64,000 bases of DNA from positions 1 to 64,000 of the forward strand of contig NZ_JACRMG010000030.1 in assembly GCF_016219575.1 (NCBI RefSeq), written 5' to 3'. The position numbers and the translations under genes are program-made. Of this stretch, positions 50,271 through 58,740 are shown in pieces (positions within the stretch are counted from its first letter, which is position 1; each line of letters starts with the position of its first letter). Below the pieces are notes generated by a model. The model did no database searches and was not told the DNA's origin. It saw only the letters and a program-made list of their open reading frames with translations. Origin of the DNA: Bradyrhizobium sp. (GTDB taxonomy: Bacteria > Pseudomonadota > Alphaproteobacteria > Rhizobiales > Xanthobacteraceae).

Positions 50271-52625
50271 ATGAAGATCGCGATCATCGGTGGCGGCCCG
50301 GCCGGTCTTTACGCCGCGATACTGCTCAGGAAGCAGCGGCCCGACGCCGAAATTGCGGTTTACGAGCGCAACCGTGCCGACGACACCTTCGGCTTCGGCG
50401 TGGTGTTCTCCGATGCCACTCTCGATAATTTCGAAGCCTGGGATCCGCCGAGCTATCGTCGCATCACCCAGGAATTCGCCTATTGGGACGACATCGCCGT
50501 GCATTTCCGCGGCACGGTCCATCGCGTCGGCGGCAACGGCTTTTGCGGCTGCTCGCGGCGCACGCTGTTGATGCTGCTGCAGGAACGGGCGCGCGAGCTC
50601 GGCGTGGTCCTGCATTTCGAGACCGAGATCATGGACGACGACGATCCGCGCATCGCCGACGCCGATCTCGTGATTCTGTCCGACGGCATCAACAGCCGCT
50701 TCCGCGAGAAATACACCGCGCATTTCGAGCCCGAGGTCGACCTCCGCTCGAATCATTTCGCCTGGATGGGCTCGACCAAGCCGCTCGACGCCTTCACCTT
50801 CATCTTCCAGGAGACCGAGTGGGGCCCGTTTATCGCGCACGCCTATCAATATGAGCCGGGGCACTCGACCTGGATCTTCGAGACCGATCCGGAGACGTTT
50901 GCGCGCGCCGGATTGAAGGGCCTCGACGAGCGGCAATCCGCCGATCGCATGGCGAAAATCTTCGGCTGGTTCCTCGACGGCCATCCGCTGCTGATCAACC
51001 GCTCGATGTGGCGCAATTTCCCGATGATCCGCAGCAAGCGCTGGGTCAGGGGCAACATGGTGCTCCTGGGCGATGCCAAGGCGACCGCGCATTTCTCGAT
51101 CGGCTCCGGCACCAAGCTCGCAATGGAAGACGCGATTGCGCTCGCCGAAGCGATGAAGGGCGCGGCTTCGATCGCTGTCGCGCTCGATCGCTACGAGCAG
51201 GGCCGGCGCGAGGAGGTGGAGAAGATCCAGCACGCCGCCGACGTCTCGCTGGTCTGGTTCGAGCATGTCGACCGCTTCTGGGAATTCGATCCCGTGCAGT
51301 TCGCTTTCGGCGTGATGACGCGCTCCAAGGCGATCACCTACGACAATCTGAACCTGCGCGCGCCGGACTTCGTTGCCGAGGTCGACAAGGCCTTTGCTCG
51401 CCAGGTGCGCGCGCGCGGCTTCGATGTCGATGTCGAGCAGCCCGTCGTGCCGATGTTCCAGCCGCTGCGGCTGCGCGAGATGCGGCTGGCCAACCGCGCC
51501 GTTGTATCGCCCATGTGCATGTATTCCGCGAAGGAAGGCGTGCCCGGCGACTTCCATCTCGTGCATTACGGCGCGCGCGCTGTTGGCGGCGCCGGGCTGA
51601 TCTTCACCGAAATGACCTGCGTCGGGCGCGACGCGCGCATCACGCCGGGTTGCGCCGGGCTGTGGACTGACGAGCAGGAAGCAGCCTGGCGCCGCATCGT
51701 CGATTTCGTCCACGCCAGTTCGGCCGCGAAAATCTGCCTGCAATTGGGACACGCCGGCCGCAAGGGTGCGACCAAGCTGATGTGGGACGGCATGGACCGA
51801 CCGCTGGAAGAGGGCGGCTGGGACGTGGTGTCGGCGTCTCCCATTCCCTACTTTCCCGACAGCCAGGTGCCGCGCGAGCTCGATCGCGCGGCGATGGACC
51901 GGATCAGGGGCGAGTTCGTCGCAGCCGCCCAGCGCGGCGAGCGCTGCGGCTTCGACATGCTGGAGCTGCACTGTGCGCACGGCTATCTGCTCGCGAGCTT
52001 CATCTCGCCGCTCACCAACCGGCGCACGGATGAATATGGCGGCTCGCTGCAAGACCGCCTGCGTTTCCCGCTGGAAGTTTTTGAGGCGATGCGCGCGGCA
52101 TGGCCGTCGCACAAGCCGATGTCGGTGCGCATTTCCGCCACCGACTGGGCCGAGGGCGGCATCTCGGGCGACGATGCGGTCCTGATCGCGCGCGCCTTTG
52201 CGGAGGCCGGCGTCGATCTCGTGGACGTCTCGACCGGGCAAACCGTGCGCGATGCGCAGCCGGTCTATGGCCGCATGTTCCAGACCCCGTTCTCCGACCA
52301 GGTTCGCAACGAAGCGCGGGTCGCCACCATGTGCGTCGGCAACATCACGACCGCTGACCAGGTCAACACCATCCTGGCCGCAGGGCGTGCCGACCTCGTC
52401 GCGCTCGGCCGGCCGCATCTGGTCGATCCCTCCTTCACCACCAGGGCGGCCGCCTGGTACGGGGCGGACGTGGCCTGCCCGCCGCAATATCTGCCCGGCA
52501 AGGAGCAGATTTTCCGCAACAGCGTGCGCGACCGGCAGGATTTCGAGGAGCTGAAGATCAAGGCCAGGCCCAGGACCCGGGGCGAGCTGAAGGCGGAGGG
52601 GGCAAAGCCGCTTGCGGCGGAGTAA
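50271..52625 (+). CDS. Fused anthraniloyl-CoA/salicylyl-CoA monooxygenase-reductase
   Basis: A 784-residue two-domain flavoprotein. Residues 1-about 375 are an FAD monooxygenase (IAIIGGGPAGLYAAILLRK; VLLGDAKATAHFSIGSGTKLAMEDA). Residues about 395-765 are an Old-Yellow-Enzyme FMN domain (MFQPLRLREMRLANRAVVSPMCMYS; ICLQLGHAGRKG; CAHGYLLASFISPLTNRR; YGGSLQDRLRFPLEVFEAMR). This fusion is the hallmark of 2-aminobenzoyl-CoA monooxygenase/reductase, which hydroxylates and then reduces the ring; the close homologue is annotated as salicylyl-CoA 5-hydroxylase. The start at 50271 lies behind a MarR-type operator. Confidence 0.93.
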   Translation: MKIAIIGGGPAGLYAAILLRKQRPDAEIAVYERNRADDTFGFGVVFSDATLDNFEAWDPPSYRRITQEFAYWDDIAVHFRGTVHRVGGNGFCGCSRRTLLMLLQERARELGVVLHFETEIMDDDDPRIADADLVILSDGINSRFREKYTAHFEPEVDLRSNHFAWMGSTKPLDAFTFIFQETEWGPFIAHAYQYEPGHSTWIFETDPETFARAGLKGLDERQSADRMAKIFGWFLDGHPLLINRSMWRNFPMIRSKRWVRGNMVLLGDAKATAHFSIGSGTKLAMEDAIALAEAMKGAASIAVALDRYEQGRREEVEKIQHAADVSLVWFEHVDRFWEFDPVQFAFGVMTRSKAITYDNLNLRAPDFVAEVDKAFARQVRARGFDVDVEQPVVPMFQPLRLREMRLANRAVVSPMCMYSAKEGVPGDFHLVHYGARAVGGAGLIFTEMTCVGRDARITPGCAGLWTDEQEAAWRRIVDFVHASSAAKICLQLGHAGRKGATKLMWDGMDRPLEEGGWDVVSASPIPYFPDSQVPRELDRAAMDRIRGEFVAAAQRGERCGFDMLELHCAHGYLLASFISPLTNRRTDEYGGSLQDRLRFPLEVFEAMRAAWPSHKPMSVRISATDWAEGGISGDDAVLIARAFAEAGVDLVDVSTGQTVRDAQPVYGRMFQTPFSDQVRNEARVATMCVGNITTADQVNTILAAGRADLVALGRPHLVDPSFTTRAAAWYGADVACPPQYLPGKEQIFRNSVRDRQDFEELKIKARPRTRGELKAEGAKPLAAE

Positions 52626-52685
52626 CGGACCGTGGCACCCTGACCCGGTATTGAGAATGCCTGGTCTTGTGTGGAGTAACGGGCA

Positions 52686-53930
52686 ATGAAGGCGATTATC
52701 GTTGGCGGTGGAATTGGCGGCCTCACCACGGCCTTGATGCTGCGGGCACGCGGCATCGATTGCGAGCTGTATGAGCAGGCCGACACCATCAAGGAGCTCG
52801 GCGTCGGCATCAACACCTTGCCGCATGCCATCCGCGAGCTCGCAGGCCTTGGTTTGCTGGACAAGCTCGATGCCGCTGCGATCCGCACCTTCGAGCTGTT
52901 TTATCTGACCCGCCACGGCCAGCAGGTCTGGCATGAGAAGCGCGGGCTGGATGCCGGCCATGAAGTGCCGCAATTCTCCGTCCATCGCGGCCGACTGCAG
53001 GGTGTGATCCATCAGGCGGTCGTGGAGCGGCTCGGACCGGAGTCGATCCGCACCAGCTGCCGGCTCGGTTCCTTCACGCAGGACGAGGGTGGCGTCAGCG
53101 CGTTCTTCTTCGACCGCAACGGCGCGCATGTGCATACCGCGCGCGGCGACATCCTGATCGGCGCCGACGGCATCCATTCCAGGGTACGCGACACCCTGTT
53201 TCCGGAGGAGGGGCCGCCGCTCTGGAACGGCCTGATGCTGTGGCGCGGGGCGCGCGACTGGCCGGTGTTCCTCTCCGGAAAATCCATGATCATCGCGGGC
53301 GGCTTGAATGCCAAGGCCGTGGTCTATCCGATCGCGGAAGGCACGAGCCCGGCGACGCGCCTCACCAACTGGGCGGTGCTGGTGAAGATCGGCGACGGCT
53401 CGGCGCCGCCGCCGCGCCGCGAGGACTGGTCCCGTCTCGGCAACCGCGACGAACTGATGCCGCATGTCGCGGGCTTCTCGATCCCGCAGGTGGACTTTGC
53501 CGGACTCATCCGCGCCACGCCGGAATTCTGGGAATATCCCTGCTGCGACCGCGACCCGCTGCCGTACTGGACCAGCGGCCGCGTCACGTTGCTGGGCGAT
53601 GCCGCGCATCCGATGTATCCGGTCGGCTCCAACGGCGCCTCGCAGGCTATCCTCGACGCCCGTTGCCTTGCCGACCTGCTGGCGCGAGCCGAGCACCCGC
53701 GCCAGGCGCTGGCGGCCTATGAGAAGCAGCGCCTGCCGATGACATCAGACATCGTCGCCTCCAATCGCCGCGGCGGCCCGGAAGGCGTGATCGATGCGGT
53801 GGAGCAACTCGCGCCGCAGGGGTTTAGCGGCGACGTCGACGGCGTACTGCCCTACGAACAGCGCGAGGCGATCGTGCGCGGCTATGCGGCCAAGGCCGGC
53901 TTTGCGGCGCGGGTGGTGGCGCGGTCGTAG
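52686..53930 (+). CDS. FAD-dependent monooxygenase, PhzS/salicylate-hydroxylase type
   Basis: A 414-residue single-domain class A flavoprotein: AIIVGGGIGGLTTALMLRARGIDCELYEQ, DILIGADGIHSRVRDTLF, and RVTLLGDAAHPMYPVGSNGASQAILDARCLADLL. It hydroxylates an aromatic or heteroaromatic ring using NAD(P)H and O2. It follows the fused monooxygenase by 60 bp without an operator of its own, so it is probably read through from it. Its substrate may be an aromatic acid not activated with CoA. Confidence 0.91.
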   Translation: MKAIIVGGGIGGLTTALMLRARGIDCELYEQADTIKELGVGINTLPHAIRELAGLGLLDKLDAAAIRTFELFYLTRHGQQVWHEKRGLDAGHEVPQFSVHRGRLQGVIHQAVVERLGPESIRTSCRLGSFTQDEGGVSAFFFDRNGAHVHTARGDILIGADGIHSRVRDTLFPEEGPPLWNGLMLWRGARDWPVFLSGKSMIIAGGLNAKAVVYPIAEGTSPATRLTNWAVLVKIGDGSAPPPRREDWSRLGNRDELMPHVAGFSIPQVDFAGLIRATPEFWEYPCCDRDPLPYWTSGRVTLLGDAAHPMYPVGSNGASQAILDARCLADLLARAEHPRQALAAYEKQRLPMTSDIVASNRRGGPEGVIDAVEQLAPQGFSGDVDGVLPYEQREAIVRGYAAKAGFAARVVARS

Positions 53931-53939
53931 CATCGCCGC

Positions 53940-54024
53940 AGGGTGGGCAAAGCGAAGCGTGCCTGCCTTTCGTGCGCGGTGCCTGTGAAGGTGGGCACGG
54001 CGCGAGTGCGCCTTTGCTCACCCT
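53940..54024. repeat. Imperfect intergenic inverted repeat
   Basis: Left arm AGGGTGGGCAAAG (53940-53952) and right arm CTTTGCTCACCCT (54012-54024) pair with one mismatch, with further internal GGTGGGCACGG/GCGC segments. This looks like the Bradyrhizobium GGGTGGGCAAAG repeat family. It ends a convergent gene pair and may serve as terminator. Confidence 0.7.
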
Positions 54025-54040
54025 GCATCCGATGCCTGGT

Positions 54041-54670
54041 CTACCGTCGCGCAGTGCTCTCTCTTCGCGGCGTCGCTCGCTTTCGCCACGTCAGCAAGTC
54101 AGCCATGACTACTATCGCCGCGCCAAGGACGAGTGTGCAAAGCGTTGCTTTCGAGACCGTCTCCATCGTCCCCTCGACCAGCATGCTATGAATCACGCTC
54201 CCTCCGACGATGACCACCGCGAGGGACATGTGAGCGATGCGCCACGTTCGCGGTCGCAGTCCCCATCGCCGGCGCAGCGCAGCCAGAAGCGCGACGGCGA
54301 AGATGGCCCACATGGCGGTCACACCAAAGGGAGAGAATGGCGTCGGCGATGAGAAGAGGAGGGCGTCAATCATGTCCGGCGGACTGGTGATCCAGAGACC
54401 GGCGACGTGGACAACCAACGTCACGACCAGCGCGCCGCCGATCCACTGATGCACACGCCGTCCACGATAAGCCGGCAGTCCCGGCAAGTACCCGCCAATC
54501 AGCAAGGGCTGAACGAGCACGAGACCCAGTGCGATGATCCCTGCGAAACAGGCCAGTATGTAGACCGGATCGCGCCATGCGAGCAGCGGGCTCGCCGCGG
54601 CAAGCGCGAGCGGCACGCCAACAGCCGCTGCAAGGGCGGCCCAGATCAGGGTCACCCTGGCCAATCTCAT
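54041..54670 (-). CDS. Ferric-reductase-like transmembrane protein
   Basis: A 209-residue membrane protein with about six hydrophobic segments. His residues fall within or at the ends of helices (RRVHQWIGGALVVTLVVHVAGLW; WRIAHMSLAVVIVGGSVIHSML), the pattern of bis-haem ferric-reductase-like/YedZ domains. Probably passes electrons across the membrane. It is 19 bp downstream of the Tat-exported protein gene and likely co-transcribed with it. Confidence 0.8.
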   Translation of the reverse strand: MRLARVTLIWAALAAAVGVPLALAAASPLLAWRDPVYILACFAGIIALGLVLVQPLLIGGYLPGLPAYRGRRVHQWIGGALVVTLVVHVAGLWITSPPDMIDALLFSSPTPFSPFGVTAMWAIFAVALLAALRRRWGLRPRTWRIAHMSLAVVIVGGSVIHSMLVEGTMETVSKATLCTLVLGAAIVVMADLLTWRKRATPRRESTARR

Positions 54671-54689
54671 CCCCTTGATCCCAACTCGT

Positions 54690-55178
54690 TCAGGCCGGCT
54701 GAAGGACGAAGTGCGCCTCCAGGCTGGTATCCTTTACGCTGCGCATCACCGGACGCAGAAAGACGGCTTTGAATTCACCGCTGTCATAGGCGAGATGACC
54801 ATGCGGCTGGCCAAAGATGGGAATGATCTGCGGCATCTCGAGACGGAACGCGCCGTTCTTGTCGGTGAGCGTGGCTCCATGGCTCTGCGGCTCGTGCTCC
54901 CGACCTTCGGTCGTGTGCGCCCAGATCTGGATGCGCTGCCCGGCAAGCGGAGCCCCGTCGCCTGCGCGGCGTACGGTGCCGCTCATCCAGAAGCCACCCT
55001 TGCCGATCCGATCCACGATCGCCGCACCCTTGCGGTAGTTGTTGGTCCCGCCCGGCATCGAATCGGTCGGTGCGAGGCCTTGCGCGCGCGCGGGCAACAG
55101 GAGCCCGGAAAGCCCCGTTGCCAGGACGGAGCCGCCGGCGGCGAGGAGGCGGCGGCGGTTGAGCAGGACGCTGGTCAT
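54690..55178 (-). CDS. Tat-exported intradiol-dioxygenase-fold protein
   Basis: A 162-residue protein. A twin-arginine-type signal (NRRRLLAAGGSVLATGL, residues 7-23, cleavage after ARAQ) precedes a short intradiol-dioxygenase-like beta-sandwich (MSGTVRRAGDGAPLAGQRIQIW, TDKNGAFRLEMP). A His-x-His (126-128) sits where intradiol enzymes have two Fe ligands, but the tyrosine ligands are not seen: GAFRL replaces the usual GxYxF. Catechol cleavage is therefore doubtful. Start at 55178 (AGAAGG upstream). Confidence 0.78.
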   Translation of the reverse strand: MTSVLLNRRRLLAAGGSVLATGLSGLLLPARAQGLAPTDSMPGGTNNYRKGAAIVDRIGKGGFWMSGTVRRAGDGAPLAGQRIQIWAHTTEGREHEPQSHGATLTDKNGAFRLEMPQIIPIFGQPHGHLAYDSGEFKAVFLRPVMRSVKDTSLEAHFVLQPA

Positions 55179-55348
55179 GTCAATTCCTTCTGGCGGCCGT
55201 GCCGTTGCTTGACCGAGGGTACAACAACAGGCGCGAGACGCCCAGTTGAGGAAGCGATAGGTTGCCATAACAGAGTTGTGAACGGGTGGGTCGCAGGCGC
55301 GAGATTGGTGAGCGGTGCGACGACGCATCCGCATTGGGGAGAGAAACG

Positions 55349-56101
55349 ATGGACCTGAAGGGCAAGGTTGCACTGGTGACGGGCGGCAATGGCGGACTGG
55401 GGCAGCGCATTTGCCACGCGCTCGCGCAGGAGGGCGCACATGTGGCCGTCATGTACGCGCGCAGCCGCGACCAGGCGGAAGGCGTCGCCATTGAACTGAC
55501 GTCGCGTCATCAAGTCAACGCCCGAGCTTTCGCCTGTGACATCACCGACGGTGCGGCCGTGGATCGGCTGGTTGGCGAGGTTACCCGGGCCTTCGGCCGC
55601 CTCGATGTTCTGATCAATGACGCCGCTTACAATGTATCGATCCCCTTCGGCGATCTCGACAACCTGACGCAGGAGGTATGGGACAAGATCATGGCCATCA
55701 ACCTGACAGGGCCGATGCGCCTGACCAAGGCGGTAGCCCCCATCATGAAGGCCCAGGGGCAAGGCCGCATCGTCAACATCGCTTCGGTGGCGGGGCTGAG
55801 CCCGACCGGCTCTTCCATCGCCTATGCCGTGTCGAAAGCGGGGCTCATTCATCTGACGCGTTGCATGGCGGTGGCGCTGGCGCCCGAGACGATCGTCAAC
55901 TGCGTGGCGCCGGGTCTGCTGGAGGGTACGCGTGCGACAGCCAATCTCCGGCCCGAGCAGGTCGAGCGCTCCGCATTGGGCTCGCTCCTGAAGAGGCCGG
56001 CCGACAAGGACGACTGCGCAGACATGGTGGTCGCCATGTGCCGCACCGAGACCATGACCGGCCAGACCGTCGTCATCGACTCCGGACGCATCTTCCACTA
56101 A
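55349..56101 (+). CDS. Short-chain dehydrogenase/reductase (FabG-like)
   Basis: A 250-residue SDR: TGGNGGLG at residues 11-18, INDAAY in place of the common NNAG at 89-94, catalytic Ser146-Tyr159-Lys163, and the end RTETMTGQTVVIDSGRIFH. The ATG at 55349 follows GGGGAGAG. It precedes the TTT-type binding protein gene by 66 bp. Substrate not indicated. Confidence 0.9.
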   Translation: MDLKGKVALVTGGNGGLGQRICHALAQEGAHVAVMYARSRDQAEGVAIELTSRHQVNARAFACDITDGAAVDRLVGEVTRAFGRLDVLINDAAYNVSIPFGDLDNLTQEVWDKIMAINLTGPMRLTKAVAPIMKAQGQGRIVNIASVAGLSPTGSSIAYAVSKAGLIHLTRCMAVALAPETIVNCVAPGLLEGTRATANLRPEQVERSALGSLLKRPADKDDCADMVVAMCRTETMTGQTVVIDSGRIFH

Positions 56102-56167
56102 GACGACGGACGGCCTCGGACGGGTCATCGCGGCCGGCCGAAATGAAAAAAATCGACGGGCAGGAAA

Positions 56168-57151
56168 ATGAAAAGGCTGACACGGCGAACGTTCGTGACT
56201 GGCTCGGCGGCGGTGTTGTACGCCCTGCCCGGGAAGACCAGGGCGCAGTCCTCGTGGCCGACGCGCCAGATTCGCATCATCGTGCCGTATCCGGCGGGCG
56301 GCCAGACCGACGGCATTGCGCGGGCTTTCGGTGACTATCTGGCGCGGCAGGTGGGAAAGACGGTCATCGTCGAGAACAAGGCTGGCGCAGGTGGCGTCAT
56401 CGGCGTGACGGAAGCGAAACGCGCAGAAGCGGATGGCACCACCATCCTGTGCACGATTTCTTCGTCACTCATCCAGAACCGTATCACGGTGAAAGACCTT
56501 CCATACGATCCCGAAAAGGATTTCGTCTATCTGACCATGGTCAGCGGCGCCGGAGGCCCGGTGGTAGCGGCGAAGAAGACGGGCGCGACGAATCTTCGGG
56601 AGTTCGTTGAATATGGAAAGAAAGTCGGCAGCCTGAACTGGGGATCGTACGGCGTGGGCTCGACGCCGCATGTCCTCATCGAGACGATCGCGAAGCAGTA
56701 CGGCATCAAGTTTCAGGTCATCCAGTACCGCGGCGAGGCGCCGATGTGGAATGACATCGCTGGACAGACACTGGATGGCGCCTCGGGAAGCTATGCCGCG
56801 GCGGCACCCGTCATCCAGGCGGGAACCGGAAACCTGATCGGCGTGGTCGGCAGCCGTCTGCCGCCGTATCCGGACACGCTGACAATGACCGAGCAGGGCG
56901 CCGTCGGCGACTTCTACGACCTGCGCGCATTCACCACCTTCGCGGTACCGACCGGCACGCCAAGGGAGATCGTGGAGCGGCTCTCGTCGTTATTGATACA
57001 GGCGGGAACCGACTCCAGGGTCCAGCAGATGCTGAACAACTTTCTGCTGTCTTCCCCGGCCGACTTTGAAACGACGGCCCGCATCTTCAAGCGCGACAGC
57101 GACGTGATGCTCCGCATCCTGCGCGATCTCGGCGTCAAGCCATCGGAGTAA
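56168..57151 (+). CDS. Tripartite tricarboxylate transporter-type binding protein (Bug)
   Basis: A 327-residue Bug/TctC-family periplasmic binding protein. A Tat-like signal (MKRLTRRTFVTGSAAVLYAL) is followed by IRIIVPYPAGGQTDGIARAFGDYL and VIVENKAGAGGVIGVTEAKRAEADG, both diagnostic. No TctA or TctB membrane gene is adjacent, so it is an orphan binding protein, common in beta- and alphaproteobacteria. Ligand probably a carboxylic acid. Confidence 0.92.
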   Translation: MKRLTRRTFVTGSAAVLYALPGKTRAQSSWPTRQIRIIVPYPAGGQTDGIARAFGDYLARQVGKTVIVENKAGAGGVIGVTEAKRAEADGTTILCTISSSLIQNRITVKDLPYDPEKDFVYLTMVSGAGGPVVAAKKTGATNLREFVEYGKKVGSLNWGSYGVGSTPHVLIETIAKQYGIKFQVIQYRGEAPMWNDIAGQTLDGASGSYAAAAPVIQAGTGNLIGVVGSRLPPYPDTLTMTEQGAVGDFYDLRAFTTFAVPTGTPREIVERLSSLLIQAGTDSRVQQMLNNFLLSSPADFETTARIFKRDSDVMLRILRDLGVKPSE

Positions 57152-57165
57152 TCGCGGATCCAGCC

Positions 57166-58119
57166 CTAAAGCTGCTTCGCATATTTTCCCGTAAGCTGCG
57201 GGGTCATGTCCGGGTAGAGGCCGGGGGTCTTCTCCCTGGCTTCTTCGTGTACCTGGAGGCGGGTCTTGCGCGCCCAGTTGCGCTTCAGATCGTCCTTGAT
57301 GCCGAACCTCAACCGGCCGAGCCCTTCGGTTTCGAGCTCGATCGTGTCGCCGTCCATGAACGGGTTGAGGCCCCGGTGATTGGTGCCGGTGGCGACGATG
57401 TCGCCGGGCAGCAGCGTGTGGATGCTGGACAGCCAGGCGATGCACTTGGCGATGTTGTGACCCATATCGTCGGTATTGAAGTTCTGCATCAGCTCGCCGT
57501 TGTTCCACAGCCTGATTTGCAGTTTCTGCGGGTCCGGGATCTCATCGGCGGTGACGAGATAGGGGCCGATCGGCGCAAACGTGTCGCGGCTCTTCATCTG
57601 GAAGAATACGTTGCCGGGCGGCGGCAAGCCGCGCGCCGAACCGTCGATGAAGTTCATGTAGCCGAAGACGTAGCTCAGCGCCTCGGCTTCGCTGACATGG
57701 CTGCACTTCCTGCCGATGACGACCGCCATCTCGGCTTCGCCCTCGAAGATCGTGGCCGGTACGTCGGGCAGCACCATCGTGTCGCCGTGTCCGATGATCG
57801 CGCCCGGCGATTTATGGAAGGCGTTGATCGGCGCCGGTGCGCTGCGCGTGCCATCTTCCATGTAGTTGACCGCCATGCAGTCGATGGTGCGCGGGCCCGG
57901 CACCGGCGGACGGATGCGGACGCTCGCCACCGGCACCCCTGCGCCTCGCGCGACCGCCGCCTCGAGCCGCGGCTTGTAGCTGCTCCAATGTTCGATCAGC
58001 CCGTTCATCAAATCGCCGGGGCCGGTATGCGGGATGTCCTTCACCTCGGCACTGACATCGACCACGGCGTCGCCCTTCAGCACGCCGAGCTTGAAATCAT
58101 CGAAATAGAGTAACTTCAT
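57166..58119 (-). CDS. Fumarylacetoacetate hydrolase family protein
   Basis: A 317-residue FAH-fold hydrolase/isomerase. The metal site residues appear in IFEGEAEMAVVIGR (two Glu) and FGYMNFIDGSARG (Asp), with KSRDTFAPIGPYLVTADEIPDPQ typical. It would hydrolyse or decarboxylate a beta-diketo or hydroxy-keto acid such as a ring-cleavage product. The ATG at 58119 follows AAGGGGGG; an upstream frame extension is not needed. Third gene of the minus operon after the cupin. Confidence 0.92.
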   Translation of the reverse strand: MKLLYFDDFKLGVLKGDAVVDVSAEVKDIPHTGPGDLMNGLIEHWSSYKPRLEAAVARGAGVPVASVRIRPPVPGPRTIDCMAVNYMEDGTRSAPAPINAFHKSPGAIIGHGDTMVLPDVPATIFEGEAEMAVVIGRKCSHVSEAEALSYVFGYMNFIDGSARGLPPPGNVFFQMKSRDTFAPIGPYLVTADEIPDPQKLQIRLWNNGELMQNFNTDDMGHNIAKCIAWLSSIHTLLPGDIVATGTNHRGLNPFMDGDTIELETEGLGRLRFGIKDDLKRNWARKTRLQVHEEAREKTPGLYPDMTPQLTGKYAKQL

Positions 58120-58250
58120 CGTGTTCGCCCCCCTTTTATGCCGAGCCTGCGCCCACGTCGGTCCGGTCGCCGCGGTCGGACGCCGCACCAATCTCTCCGG
58201 CGATGAGCTTGCACCGCGCGCGGACAAGAACCGGCTTGTTCGTACACGCC

Positions 58251-58703
58251 TCAGCCCGGAGGCGGCGGCAGGAAGTGGATGTTGTGCTCGGCGGCCAGCC
58301 GGACCACGTCGTCGGGGTTCTGCTGCTTCATGTTGTGGATGGCCCAGAACAGGTCATACAGCCTGCGCGTCGGCGTCACCCAGAACAGCGTCTTGGCCGT
58401 CTGCTGCGACTTGTTGAAGATGCCGTGCGGCTTGCCCATCGGCAGCCGCACCGTGTCGCCGGCGGTGGCGTACTCGTCGGCGCCGTCGAGAAAGAAGTCG
58501 AGCCGTCCCTCGAGGATGTAGAGATATTCGTCCTGGTCGGGATGGATGTGCGGCGGCACGAAGGTGCCGACCGGGAAGGTGGCGTGCCAGGAGAAGGAGT
58601 GCTCGGTGCGGTTCTTCGGCACATAGACCTGGCCGAGGATATTCCAGGTGATGCCCTGAATGCCTTCATTGGCGCGGGTGATGCCCGCGATCTCGTTCAA
58701 CAT
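58251..58703 (-). CDS. Single-domain cupin protein
   Basis: A 150-residue cupin with the metal motif HIHPDQDEYLYILEGRLDFFLDG (two His and a Glu) and the second motif PMGKPHGIFN (His). The length is that of a small cupin_2 dioxygenase or isomerase, not of a bicupin gentisate dioxygenase. Its operon position with an FAH-family protein suggests a role in ring-fission product metabolism. Confidence 0.88.
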   Translation of the reverse strand: MLNEIAGITRANEGIQGITWNILGQVYVPKNRTEHSFSWHATFPVGTFVPPHIHPDQDEYLYILEGRLDFFLDGADEYATAGDTVRLPMGKPHGIFNKSQQTAKTLFWVTPTRRLYDLFWAIHNMKQQNPDDVVRLAAEHNIHFLPPPPG

Positions 58704-58740
58704 CGGCGTATTCCTTCCCTCAACTCTACTCGACTCTACT

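Noticed and set aside
50214..53696. Minus-strand open frame of 1160 codons
   Set aside because: Antisense to the fused monooxygenase and the FAD monooxygenase; no domain can be recognised.
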